DNA of 64,000 nucleotides from Vaginimicrobium propionicum (GTDB lineage: Bacteria; Actinomycetota; Actinomycetes; Propionibacteriales; Propionibacteriaceae). The notes below the pieces were generated by a model, which worked only from the letters and a program-made list of their open reading frames with translations, did not search any database and was not told the origin of the DNA. Of the stretch, positions 35,480 to 43,478 are shown piece by piece. Each line of letters begins with the position of its first letter. The first letter of the stretch is position 1. The position numbers and the translations under genes are program-made. The stretch covers positions 1,908,051 through 1,972,050 of the forward strand of contig NZ_LT706985.1 of assembly GCF_900155645.1 (NCBI RefSeq). The letters are read 5' to 3'.

Positions 35480-35509
35480 GCTCGTAATCGAGCATGCGCG
35501 TAATCGCGC
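35480..35509. promoter_or_regulatory. Twin palindromes with identical TAAT centres
   Basis: GCTCG-TAAT-CGAGC (35480-35493) and GCGCG-TAAT-CGCGC (35496-35509) are two 14-base dyads with centres 16 bases apart. Where the arms differ, the changes are paired (T-A to G-C), which keeps the symmetry. They lie between divergent genes, 24 bases from the sunset-domain start. They may be a regulator site or twin RNA hairpins. Confidence 0.6.
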
Positions 35510-35616
35510 TACAGTCCAGGTTACTTGCCATTTAAAGCCAGAACCAGGACAGATGTCGAAAAACTTTGGGCTATCTGGAAAACTTGACACTGTTATTTGA
35601 AAGAGAAGGGACTACT

Positions 35617-36126
35617 GTGACTCAAGCGATTATTAATACCAACCACGGCAAGATTGTGATTGACCTCTTCGAGAATCAAGCCCCGAAGACGGTACGCAAT
35701 TTCGTGGAGCTAGCCACTGGAGCCAAAGAGTATCGTGACCCGCGTGATGGTGCTGTTAAGAAAGGCAACTATTACGACGGCACCATATTTCACCGCATTA
35801 TTGACGAATTTATGATTCAAGGCGGCGACCCGACTGGCACTGGTCGCGGCGGGCCGGGCTACCAATTCGGTGACGAATTCCATCCTGAACTAAAATTCGA
35901 CCGCCCATACCTGCTAGCTATGGCTAATGCCGGTCCGGGCACTAACGGCTCACAATTCTTTATCACCACTGTCAAAACCCCATGGCTGAATATGCGTCAT
36001 ACCATTTTTGGTGAGGTGGCTGACGAGGACTCGAAGAAAGTCGTTGACGAACTAGGCAAGGTGGCTACCGACCACGCGGATCGTCCGTTAGAAGACGTTG
36101 TTATTGAATCAATTGAGATTGCTTAA
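35617..36126 (+). CDS. Cyclophilin-type peptidyl-prolyl cis-trans isomerase
   Basis: This is a cytoplasmic protein-folding catalyst. Core motifs are [52 protein letters not shown] and HTIFGEV. The catalytic arginine is in FHRII. I place the start at the GTG at 35617 (169 residues) because GAGAAGGGA precedes it and the protein then begins [12 protein letters not shown], as in homologues; the frame upstream (to 35566) shows no conserved sequence. No signal peptide is present. It is monocistronic and faces the Lrp-like gene. Confidence 0.94.
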   Translation: MTQAIINTNHGKIVIDLFENQAPKTVRNFVELATGAKEYRDPRDGAVKKGNYYDGTIFHRIIDEFMIQGGDPTGTGRGGPGYQFGDEFHPELKFDRPYLLAMANAGPGTNGSQFFITTVKTPWLNMRHTIFGEVADEDSKKVVDELGKVATDHADRPLEDVVIESIEIA

Positions 36127-36146
36127 TTAACTCAATTGGCATTGGC

Positions 36147-36187
36147 AGGCCACTTTCACATTCACTCACCGATCGCGAAAGTGGCCT
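36147..36187. other. Hairpin between convergent genes
   Basis: A perfect 11-base-pair stem (36147-36157 with 36177-36187) straddles the stop codon of the Lrp-like gene, with a 19-base loop. No T-tract follows on either strand. It is possibly a weak bidirectional terminator or an mRNA end stabiliser. Confidence 0.5.
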
Positions 36188-36437
36188 CCAGATCTACTTT
36201 TGAATAGGTGCGGAAAGCTAGGTGGGTGGTGGTATCAATGACACCAGGAACCTTGTTTAGCTTGTCTGAAATCAGCTCAGATATTTCGTCAAATTCTCTG
36301 ACCCGAACCATTACCACCAAGTCAAGATTGCCGGTGACTGAATAAACCTCAGAAACCCCTGGAATGCTGGCAATTTCGCTAGCCACCTCCGGGATTCGGT
36401 CGCTTTGCACCTGGACAAATGAGATAGCGGTTATCAT
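36162..36437 (-). CDS. Stand-alone Lrp/AsnC ligand-binding (RAM) domain protein
   Basis: This is a 91-residue protein made only of the effector-binding RAM domain of Lrp/AsnC regulators: ISFVQVQSDRIPEVASEI, GVSEVYSVTGNLDLVVMV and VPGVIDTTTHLAFR. There is no DNA-binding helix-turn-helix. Such proteins sense amino acids in oligomeric rings and are common in actinobacteria. I prefer the ATG at 36437 over the one at 36446 because homologues begin close to MITAI. The ribosome site is weak at both. Confidence 0.87.
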   Translation of the reverse strand: MITAISFVQVQSDRIPEVASEIASIPGVSEVYSVTGNLDLVVMVRVREFDEISELISDKLNKVPGVIDTTTHLAFRTYSKVDLEATFAIGE

Positions 36438-36526
36438 GACTAGCATTTTAGAGCCAAAGTAGCTACGAGGGGCTAGCCAACGCAGTTGTGTGTGAAATAT
36501 CTGTCTAGAACCTCAGCAGTGGTTTG

Positions 36527-38221
36527 TCAGCAATATTTGCCAGGCAGCGGCAAATAACTATAAATCGGCATCGACCAATCCCCGTCAATATCCATCAGTC
36601 GTATCCCTGGGCGGGTTAGCCAAGCGACAATTCGGGCGCATTCTTCGGCGGAACCAGCAGGCAAGCCCGCGATTTTCGGACGGATCGTAGCGGCCTGATC
36701 AACCAGCCTATTCATCACCGCTAAAGCAGATTCACTCTTGTCAGCGCGCCCAGCAGCGGCCAACATTCCGTAGCGAATAACATTTATTTGCCAGCCGTTA
36801 TCCCATAATGCGGCGACGATTTGCGGGCAACGAGAAACGGACGTCAAGTTTTGCCAGCGTTGAACTGCTGCTAGAAAAGCCAGCAATTTGTCTCTAGTTT
36901 CGCCAGCCTCCTCAAATTTTTCTTGGCTAGCTAACTTTTCCATCTTGTCGCTTAGCTTTTTGACGAGCTGTCTAGCGTCAGTGTGCATGGCCGACTCTAC
37001 TGAGTGCACTGCCTGGGCATAACTATCTTCGTCACTGGCGCCAAGGCAGGGGGCAATACAGCGTCCAATATCGGCTAGGACGCAGGCGCGGTGTTTACTG
37101 TTTGCGGTTAGGCGTTGATTACACTGTCTGATCTGAAATTCCCAAAGCGCCTCAACGACTTGATCAGCCTCTTGTCTGGACGAAAAGGGTCCGAAATAAC
37201 TGGCGTTATCGTCGCGTACTTGTTTAACCACAGAAAGCCGTGGCCAGCGCTCTGTAGTCAGCTTCAACCAGTTGACTTTATGTTGGCGTTTTGAACGCGA
37301 ATTGTACCTAGGTTTTAGGGAATCGATCATGCGTAATTCGCGTATCTCAGCCTCCAATGCGGTTTGGCAGACTATGGCCTCCACCCCGCTAGCGACGCGA
37401 ATCATCTCCTCCATGCGTCCGCGCGTCTCAGCAGCAGTGAAATAGCTAGCTACCCGGCGTTTTATATTTGTTGATTTGCCGACATAGAGCACCTCTCGGC
37501 CGCCATTGGCGGTAGCGGCATCCGTATAAAATTGGTAGACGCCCGCGTCTTGAGGAAGATCTTTTACCCAACGTCGTTTCGCGCGTCGCGCGGGGGAGAC
37601 GCGACGGTTGAAAGTCAATAAATCTTCTAACGTGGTCACGCCGAAACTGCCTACCCGTTCCAATAATCCGTGCAGCACGTGGACGGTGGCGCGGGCATCA
37701 TCTAAGGCTCGGTGGGTTGGCTGGTCTGGAACCTTAAAGAACCTAGCCAGGGTGGCTAATTTCACATTAGACACTTCGTCTCGGCTTAACAGGTGACGAG
37801 CCAGCTTTACGGTATCTATAACCGGATTACCCGGCCAAGGAAAATTGAGGCTAGCGCAAGCGCGCTTTAAGAAACCAATATCGAAACCAGCATTGTGAGC
37901 TACCAGGGTGGTGTTGCGGGCGAACTCTAAGAAACTGGCCAAAACCGGCTCGATAGTAGGGGCATCAGCCACCATAGCGTCAGTGATTCCAGTCAAAGTA
38001 GACACCATAGCTGAGATATGGCGTCTTGGGTTTACCAGGGAAGCAAATTCCCCAATAACTTCACCACCACAAACTTTCACTGCACCAAATTCGGTAATAG
38101 CTGAATCTTGGCCAGTGCCGGTAGTTTCTAGATCAACCACGCAGAAAGTGACTTGTGACAACGGTGTGCCGAAATCGTCGAAGCTGGGTTGGGTGACGTT
38201 CTTCGACGACTTATAAGTCAT
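36527..38221 (-). CDS. DnaQ-type exonuclease fused to UvrC-like GIY-YIG nuclease
   Basis: Two nuclease modules lie in one chain. Residues about 20-180 form a DEDDh 3'-5' exonuclease (CVVDLETTGTG, VAHNAGFDIGFL, HRALDDARATV). Residues about 215-310 form a GIY-YIG endonuclease domain as in UvrC/Cho (AGVYQFY, EVLYVGKSTNIKRRV). A UVR-like helix pair (QEKFEEAGETRDKLLAFLAAVQ) follows. The C-terminal RNase-H-like half of UvrC is absent. The same fusion is widespread in actinobacteria (M. tuberculosis Rv2191, from memory). I use the ATG at 38221; a TTG at 38251 extends the frame. Confidence 0.88.
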   Translation of the reverse strand: MTYKSSKNVTQPSFDDFGTPLSQVTFCVVDLETTGTGQDSAITEFGAVKVCGGEVIGEFASLVNPRRHISAMVSTLTGITDAMVADAPTIEPVLASFLEFARNTTLVAHNAGFDIGFLKRACASLNFPWPGNPVIDTVKLARHLLSRDEVSNVKLATLARFFKVPDQPTHRALDDARATVHVLHGLLERVGSFGVTTLEDLLTFNRRVSPARRAKRRWVKDLPQDAGVYQFYTDAATANGGREVLYVGKSTNIKRRVASYFTAAETRGRMEEMIRVASGVEAIVCQTALEAEIRELRMIDSLKPRYNSRSKRQHKVNWLKLTTERWPRLSVVKQVRDDNASYFGPFSSRQEADQVVEALWEFQIRQCNQRLTANSKHRACVLADIGRCIAPCLGASDEDSYAQAVHSVESAMHTDARQLVKKLSDKMEKLASQEKFEEAGETRDKLLAFLAAVQRWQNLTSVSRCPQIVAALWDNGWQINVIRYGMLAAAGRADKSESALAVMNRLVDQAATIRPKIAGLPAGSAEECARIVAWLTRPGIRLMDIDGDWSMPIYSYLPLPGKYC

Positions 38222-38274
38222 GATCTTGACGATAGTCCTTGATGGTGACAACTTTCCTCAGGCAAAATTGATTC

Positions 38275-39345
38275 ATGACGCTAGTGAGGTGCAATCGCAA
38301 GTCTTGGGCGTTCACATTGTGCGTGATATTTGCCCTGCTATTGAGCGGATGCGCTCCCAAAAACCAGGGTGCTGCCTTGAGTCAAACTGACACGGAGTGG
38401 GTTGCTGACCAGTTGAACGAAGCCGTTAAAGGCAAAAGTTTGGATTTGGCTACGTTATTCGACGATAGCCAGCCCGATTGGCTCGCCAGTAACCTGAAAA
38501 ACCTGGCTCAGATAAACTTCACTGCTGGAGGTGCAGGCCGGCTTACTGCCCGCTGGCGGCCAGGCCCAGACGACGAAGACGCCTGGCATGAGGTGCAAGT
38601 GGCTGCCCGGTGCAGCAATAAATTGTGCAAAATCACAAAAATGTCTCCGCTTGAGGGTCAGCCAGCTCCGATTTGGTTATCCACACCTATCGACGTGGTC
38701 ACGTTAGGCGACCTTACCGTCCTCGGGCGGGGAGTAGAGCGATGGGTGGGGGCTGGGCAACAGGGGATAGAAACTGCGTCCAAATTGTCGCAAGCGCTGA
38801 AAAAAGATTGGGATGGGCGGTTAATTATCCAGATTGTGCCTACTCAGCCCGCTTTTCACGCCGTCACGGGAACCGCTGATTTTGATGATGACTGGGCTAT
38901 TACTTGGCGGCAAGATTTCGCCAACCCGGGCTCCCCGGCGGCAATGGCTATCGTCGTCAACGATGTGTTGAGCTTGGGTCGTGAAGGTCTTCAGAGTGCA
39001 TTTCTTATCGCTCACGAGTCTGTTCACGTGGCGACTGGTGGCCTTGGCGAACCAGTAAAAGGCAGAAAATGGGTGTTAGAAGGGTTGGCAGAATCGTTAG
39101 CGTTAAACAGTTTCCCGCAAATGGCTGAAGCTTCAACTGCCCTATTGCGTCAACATTGCGATCTGGTTAACCCGCCTGGCGACGAGGAATTGTTATCCAG
39201 TGATCCTGACACTAGAGAGCTCGCCTATGCGCGCGCCGCAATGACGGTGCGACTACTAAACGGTGACGACAACCTAATCCGTGAGCTTTGGACAAACCCA
39301 GATACTGAGATACCTGAGACTGCTTTGGTTAACGATGCTTGTTAG
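38275..39345 (+). CDS. Lipoprotein with HExxH zinc-protease-like motif
   Basis: The N-terminus is a lipoprotein signal (FALLLSGC). The first half (residues about 30-230) shows no family I recognise. Near residue 247 comes AHESVHVATGG, an HExxH zinc site. It is followed 18 residues after the second histidine by WVLEGLAES, where E269 is well placed as the third ligand, as in gluzincin peptidases. It may be a surface metallopeptidase, or may have lost activity. The ATG at 38275 diverges from the DnaQ-UvrC gene. The stop overlaps the next convergent gene by four bases. Confidence 0.7.
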   Translation: MTLVRCNRKSWAFTLCVIFALLLSGCAPKNQGAALSQTDTEWVADQLNEAVKGKSLDLATLFDDSQPDWLASNLKNLAQINFTAGGAGRLTARWRPGPDDEDAWHEVQVAARCSNKLCKITKMSPLEGQPAPIWLSTPIDVVTLGDLTVLGRGVERWVGAGQQGIETASKLSQALKKDWDGRLIIQIVPTQPAFHAVTGTADFDDDWAITWRQDFANPGSPAAMAIVVNDVLSLGREGLQSAFLIAHESVHVATGGLGEPVKGRKWVLEGLAESLALNSFPQMAEASTALLRQHCDLVNPPGDEELLSSDPDTRELAYARAAMTVRLLNGDDNLIRELWTNPDTEIPETALVNDAC

Positions 39346-39752
39346 AGCACCGCGCCATCATCCGAATCGTATGGGTTGCCTGAACTAGGGATGAGACTTA
39401 GCACCAGCAACATTCCTGCCCCAAAAACCACTAGGCAGGCGATCCACCAACCGTAAGGCAACACCCCAGCAAACAATAAAACTCCTAGACAGATTGCCAC
39501 AACGAATAATCCAGCGGCATATTTGGCGCGTTTTGGTAACCGTAGATTCAGCGGTTTCGGGGTTGGACGCCAACGATCACTTTCACTAAGCGGGTCTAAT
39601 TCCACATTTTCTAGGGCTTTGTCCATTGAAAACCATTCAGGTTGCGGGCATAGGCCTGACCTGGAGCCAGGCTCGGGAATATCCGGGACGCTGGCGTCGC
39701 CGTATTCTTCGGCGATAAGTTCCCTAAAGCGTTTATCGAAATCGTTTGCCAT
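39342..39752 (-). CDS. Small membrane protein with two C-terminal helices, unknown function
   Basis: This is a 136-residue protein: a polar, proline-rich cytoplasmic part (residues 1-75), then two hydrophobic helices (about 80-98 and 101-120) and a short acidic tail. It resembles the many two-helix actinobacterial hypotheticals; I cannot name a family. The start is supported by GAGGAA ahead of the ATG at 39752. It overlaps the convergent lipoprotein gene by four bases. Confidence 0.7.
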   Translation of the reverse strand: MANDFDKRFRELIAEEYGDASVPDIPEPGSRSGLCPQPEWFSMDKALENVELDPLSESDRWRPTPKPLNLRLPKRAKYAAGLFVVAICLGVLLFAGVLPYGWWIACLVVFGAGMLLVLSLIPSSGNPYDSDDGAVL

Positions 39753-39815
39753 TGTTCCTCGTCTTTGGCGTCAAGCCTAAGCCAGGTCAGATGTTAATAG
39801 TTCTAAACTGAGGCA

Positions 39816-40592
39816 ATGAGCAAGAACCTCAGCAATCGATATTACTTAGGAAATTTCTGGTATCGGTGCTTTAAGGCAGTTATATTTATCCCCCTAGTGC
39901 GTGGTATTTGGCGTCCAACGGTTATCGGTGCAGACAAAATACCTAGTAGCGGCGCTATCCTAGCGGCAAATCACCTGGATGCTGGGGACACTATCTCGCT
40001 GCCGGCTTCAGTTAAGCCAGCGATGATCTTCCCGGCTAAACGTGAGCTGTTTGAGTCTAAATCCATCCCCGGACGTATCGTGGCGTGGTTCTTGAAACTA
40101 GTCGGGCAGGTGCCCATCGATAGATCTGGTGGAAAAGCTAGCGCGTCAGCTTTAGGCCCGATTGAAGAAAAGCTAAACGATGGCCAAGTCATCGGTATTT
40201 TTCCTGAAGGTTCCCGCAGCCCAGACGCCCGCCTCTACAAGGGTCACACTGGCGTGGCCAGGCTTGCCTTGGAGGTTGGCAAACCGGTATTGCCGGTTGG
40301 TTTGATTAATACGAAATTGACGAAAAATAAACTTGGCCTGCCAACCATGAAGAATGCGAAAATAATCATCGGTGACCCGATCGACTATTCGCGTTTTTGT
40401 CAGACTCGTCATCAGCTTTCGACTTTGCGGTGGGTAACTAATGACGTCATGGCTCATATTCAAGAATTAACTGGTCAAGAATACGTCGACCTCTATTCAT
40501 CTCGGGTCAAGCGCGGCAAATTAAGCCAAGTTGAGATCGCTGAAAATGTGAAAGAGACCCCCACCTTTGGCATGGAGGCTCCAGATGTTTAA
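39816..40592 (+). CDS. 1-Acyl-sn-glycerol-3-phosphate acyltransferase (PlsC)
   Basis: This is a lysophosphatidic acid acyltransferase of phospholipid synthesis. Motif I NHxxxxD is intact as NHLDAGD (about residue 48), and motif III is FPEGSRSPD (about 128). A VPIDRSGGKAS segment serves as motif II. At 258 residues it ends in GQEYVDLYSSRVKRG, a tail also seen in the next gene. A GAGG lies before the ATG at 39816. It overlaps the next PlsC-like gene by eight bases. Confidence 0.9.
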   Translation: MSKNLSNRYYLGNFWYRCFKAVIFIPLVRGIWRPTVIGADKIPSSGAILAANHLDAGDTISLPASVKPAMIFPAKRELFESKSIPGRIVAWFLKLVGQVPIDRSGGKASASALGPIEEKLNDGQVIGIFPEGSRSPDARLYKGHTGVARLALEVGKPVLPVGLINTKLTKNKLGLPTMKNAKIIIGDPIDYSRFCQTRHQLSTLRWVTNDVMAHIQELTGQEYVDLYSSRVKRGKLSQVEIAENVKETPTFGMEAPDV

Positions 40593-41376
40593 TCGCATAA
40601 TTGCGCGTACCCGGCTACTTCTAGAAGCAACCCATGCACCATTGCGTATCGAAGTTGAAGGTAGTGAAAATATACCTGCCGATGGCGCAATCATGGCATG
40701 CAATTTCGTTCATAATTTTGACCCACTCAGGGTCAGTTTAGCCTTAGGGCGTAAAACCATAAGTTTGAATAAAATCAGCCCAGCCAGACAACCCAATGAG
40801 TCGCATCGGCGTTCCATCGCTGAAAAAGCGTTATCACGTGGCCAATTGGTATTGATATTCCCAGAACGCTATCCAAGCATTGATGGCAAACTACATCGCG
40901 GTTATCCAGAAGTTGCCGGTTTAGCCTTGCGACTAGGGGTTGACTTAATTCCTTGTGGATTATCGCGAACACCAGAAAATTCCAGCGCGCCTTGGGTGCT
41001 GAAAGTCGCTAAACCGCTTGATTTGTCGCGCTATCAAGAAATGACTGGAGCCAGTGACCAGGTTGATAACTATTGGTTGCGTGGGATAACCGACGAATTG
41101 ATGACGCGAATAGCCGAACTTAGCGGTCAGGAATATCAAGACACTTATTATGAGCAAGCCAGGGACATGAAACTTCATCAAGTGGATTTGGCTGCTCGAA
41201 AGGCTGAGAAGCAGTGGGCTAAAGCCCAAGCTGCTCGCGAGCAAGAATTACAACGTCAGGCTGAGGAAGCCGAAGAAGAAGAGGCTCAGTTGGTGGCAGC
41301 CGCCAAAGCTGCCCGTGAATATGTTGAGCGACTGGCTGAGGCAGAAGAAGCCGCCGCTCGTCAACAATCGAAGTAA
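40585..41376 (+). CDS. PlsC-like acyltransferase homologue lacking catalytic motifs (probable pseudoenzyme)
   Basis: This is a paralogue of the preceding PlsC: aligned blocks include AIMACN, IFPER, LALRLGVDLIPCGL and GQEYQDTYYEQ. The motif I histidine is gone (NFVHNFD in place of NHLDAGD), and motif III reads FPERYPSID in place of FPEGSRS. It also lacks the motif II arginine segment. A charged, alanine/glutamate-rich coiled-coil tail (about 60 residues) is added. The ATG at 40585 has GGAGG six bases upstream, and the genes overlap by eight bases. Likely a regulatory or scaffold partner rather than an enzyme. Confidence 0.75.
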   Translation: MFNRIIARTRLLLEATHAPLRIEVEGSENIPADGAIMACNFVHNFDPLRVSLALGRKTISLNKISPARQPNESHRRSIAEKALSRGQLVLIFPERYPSIDGKLHRGYPEVAGLALRLGVDLIPCGLSRTPENSSAPWVLKVAKPLDLSRYQEMTGASDQVDNYWLRGITDELMTRIAELSGQEYQDTYYEQARDMKLHQVDLAARKAEKQWAKAQAAREQELQRQAEEAEEEEAQLVAAAKAAREYVERLAEAEEAAARQQSK

Positions 41377-41424
41377 TAGTGAGCCAGGTGACTTACTTAC
41401 CGATTACTCGCCTATCCTAGGGAT

Positions 41425-42807
41425 GTGGTTGATTTAGTCCCGTCATTAGAGCACCTTCACGAGTTGTCGCAATTGCAGCAGCCCGTCTATGAAGATCTTG
41501 ACGAGGCGCGCCAGGTTGTCTCGCAATTACGCCATTTTCCGCCGCTGGTATTCGTCGCCGAATCGGATAATCTACGCGACCGAATTGCCTGTGCAGCTAG
41601 GGGTGAAGCCTTCATCCTGATGGGTGGGGATTGTGCAGAAACTTTCGCTATGGTGCGTGCCGACAACATCATGGCAAAACTTCGGGTGCTGCTGTCGATG
41701 AGCGTGGTAATGACCTATGCGGCGCAGGTGCCAGTCGTAAAGATTGGTCGAATCGCCGGCCAGTACGCAAAACCGAGATCGAAAAATTTCGAGACGCGTG
41801 GTGAAATCACTCTTCCGGCCTATCGTGGGGATGCTGTCAACGGTTTTGAGTTCACCGCCCAGGCTCGTCGTCATGACCCACAGCGGCTGATTAGGGCATA
41901 TAACGCTTCTGCCGCCACCTTGAACCTAGTGCGAGCTTTCGTGTCAGGCGGGTTTGCAGATTTGCACCATGTGCACGCTTGGAACTCGTCATTTGTCAAG
42001 GACGACCACGTAGAAAAGAAATATGAGCAGATGGCGGCTGAGATTGATCGGGCGCTAGGTTTTATGGATGCTTGCGGCGTTGATGACGTGACCATGAATA
42101 CTGTGAAAGTTTTCGCCGCCCATGAAGCCCTGCTATTAGATTACGAACACGCTTTGACAAGGGTCGATTCTAGAACCGGAAACCCTTATGCCACCTCCGG
42201 GCACATGGTTTGGATTGGGGAACGCAACCGTAGCCCGCAAGGCGCCCAAGTGGAATTATTGCGCCACGTTCACAATCCGTTGGGGGTAAAAATTGGTCCG
42301 TCTGCCACTACCCACGAAATCTTGGAGGTATGCGAGCGGTTAGATCCTGACCGTCAGCCAGGTAGGTTGTCGCTCATCACTAGGATGGGTGCTGGACAGG
42401 TGCGAGAAAAGTTGCCGCCCATCATTGAGGCCGTTTCCAAAACTGGCCGGCTCGTTGCCTGGATTTGTGACCCCATGCATGGCAATACTTTCGAGAGCGC
42501 CAATGGCTATAAGACTCGTCGCTACGACGATGTGGTAGCCGAAATAAACGGTTTCTTCGATGTTCACAAGCAGATGGGTACTTGGCCTGGCGGCGTCCAT
42601 CTAGAGCAAACAGGTCAAGATGTCACTGAATGTGTTGGTGGGGCATTTCAGCTATCAGAAAAAGATCTAGTCTCGCGCTATCAAACAGCTTGCGACCCAA
42701 GACTGAACCGCAACCAGTCCTTAGAGATTGCGTTTATGATTGCTACCAGGTTAAACGAATTTAGGCACAAGAAACGCCCATCCACTCTCTTGGACTGGCA
42801 GCTTTAA
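41425..42807 (+). CDS. aroG: 3-Deoxy-D-arabino-heptulosonate-7-phosphate synthase, class II
   Basis: This is the first enzyme of the shikimate pathway, condensing phosphoenolpyruvate with erythrose-4-phosphate. Class II markers are GDCAETF (about residue 72), KIGRIAGQYAKPRS, the LHHVHAW segment, IGPSATTHEI, TRMGAGQVREKLPP and CDPMHGNTFES. At 460 residues it is full length. The GTG at 41425 is the start, with AGGGA just before. No chorismate mutase is beside it. In M. tuberculosis, from memory, the same enzyme (Rv2178c) also lies near a PASTA kinase. Confidence 0.95.
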   Translation: MVDLVPSLEHLHELSQLQQPVYEDLDEARQVVSQLRHFPPLVFVAESDNLRDRIACAARGEAFILMGGDCAETFAMVRADNIMAKLRVLLSMSVVMTYAAQVPVVKIGRIAGQYAKPRSKNFETRGEITLPAYRGDAVNGFEFTAQARRHDPQRLIRAYNASAATLNLVRAFVSGGFADLHHVHAWNSSFVKDDHVEKKYEQMAAEIDRALGFMDACGVDDVTMNTVKVFAAHEALLLDYEHALTRVDSRTGNPYATSGHMVWIGERNRSPQGAQVELLRHVHNPLGVKIGPSATTHEILEVCERLDPDRQPGRLSLITRMGAGQVREKLPPIIEAVSKTGRLVAWICDPMHGNTFESANGYKTRRYDDVVAEINGFFDVHKQMGTWPGGVHLEQTGQDVTECVGGAFQLSEKDLVSRYQTACDPRLNRNQSLEIAFMIATRLNEFRHKKRPSTLLDWQL

Positions 42808-42827
42808 TCCCGAGGTGGGGTGGTGAA

Positions 42828-43478
42828 ATGCGCATAACTTCCTTTGGACATTCATGCGTCTTAGTAGAAGCTAACAAGACCAGGGTGCTGATTGACCCAG
42901 GCAATTTTTCTACCGGCTGGGAAGCCATCGAAAACCTCGATTATCTGCTAATCACTCATCGTCACGCTGACCATGCTGATCCTGATCGGCTACCTAAATT
43001 CCTTGCCGTCCATTCCCAAGTCTGGGTTGGGGTGGAGGCTAGCGTTGCAGATCTGCTGCCATTGCCGGTGCCGGCACATAGACTGTCGGCTGGCCAGACG
43101 TTTAGCTGCGGTGAGCTGAATATTAAAACCGTTGGGGGCCAACATGCCGTCATACATTCCGATATTCCGCGAGTGCCTAACCTCGGCTATGTGATTAGCG
43201 CGCCCGGCCAACCAACGCTGTTTCATCCAGGTGACGCTTTAGACGTTATCCCGCAAAATATCGACATTTTAGGGATTCCCCTCCAAGCCCCATGGTCAGC
43301 CACCAAAGAAGTGATTGAATTTGTGCGTCAGGTTGGTGCTCCTAAAGGTTTCATCATCCATGACGGCCTGCTAAATGAGCGTGGCCGCGAAATGATTAGC
43401 GGCCACCTACACAGGCTAACCAAATGTCAGATTATCGATTTACGTGCTGGCCAAAAAGTGATTTTTAGCGGGCAGTAA
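42828..43478 (+). CDS. MBL-fold metallohydrolase (UlaG-like)
   Basis: This is a metallo-beta-lactamase-fold hydrolase. The metal-binding signature THRHADHAD is at about residues 43-51, and further metal histidines lie in GGQHAVIHSDIP and LFHPGDALDV. The short 216-residue form, with MRITSFGHSCVLVEA at the start, is the UlaG/RomA-like branch. The substrate is unknown. It follows the DAHP synthase by 20 bases and is probably co-transcribed. Its end overlaps the convergent kinase gene by 14 bases. Confidence 0.85.
   Translation: MRITSFGHSCVLVEANKTRVLIDPGNFSTGWEAIENLDYLLITHRHADHADPDRLPKFLAVHSQVWVGVEASVADLLPLPVPAHRLSAGQTFSCGELNIKTVGGQHAVIHSDIPRVPNLGYVISAPGQPTLFHPGDALDVIPQNIDILGIPLQAPWSATKEVIEFVRQVGAPKGFIIHDGLLNERGREMISGHLHRLTKCQIIDLRAGQKVIFSGQ

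Noticed and set aside
40585-41376. Second PlsC as a frameshifted pseudogene
   Set aside because: The frame is complete, has its own GGAGG site and keeps its length and C-terminal blocks. Only catalytic residues are lost, so a maintained pseudoenzyme fits better.
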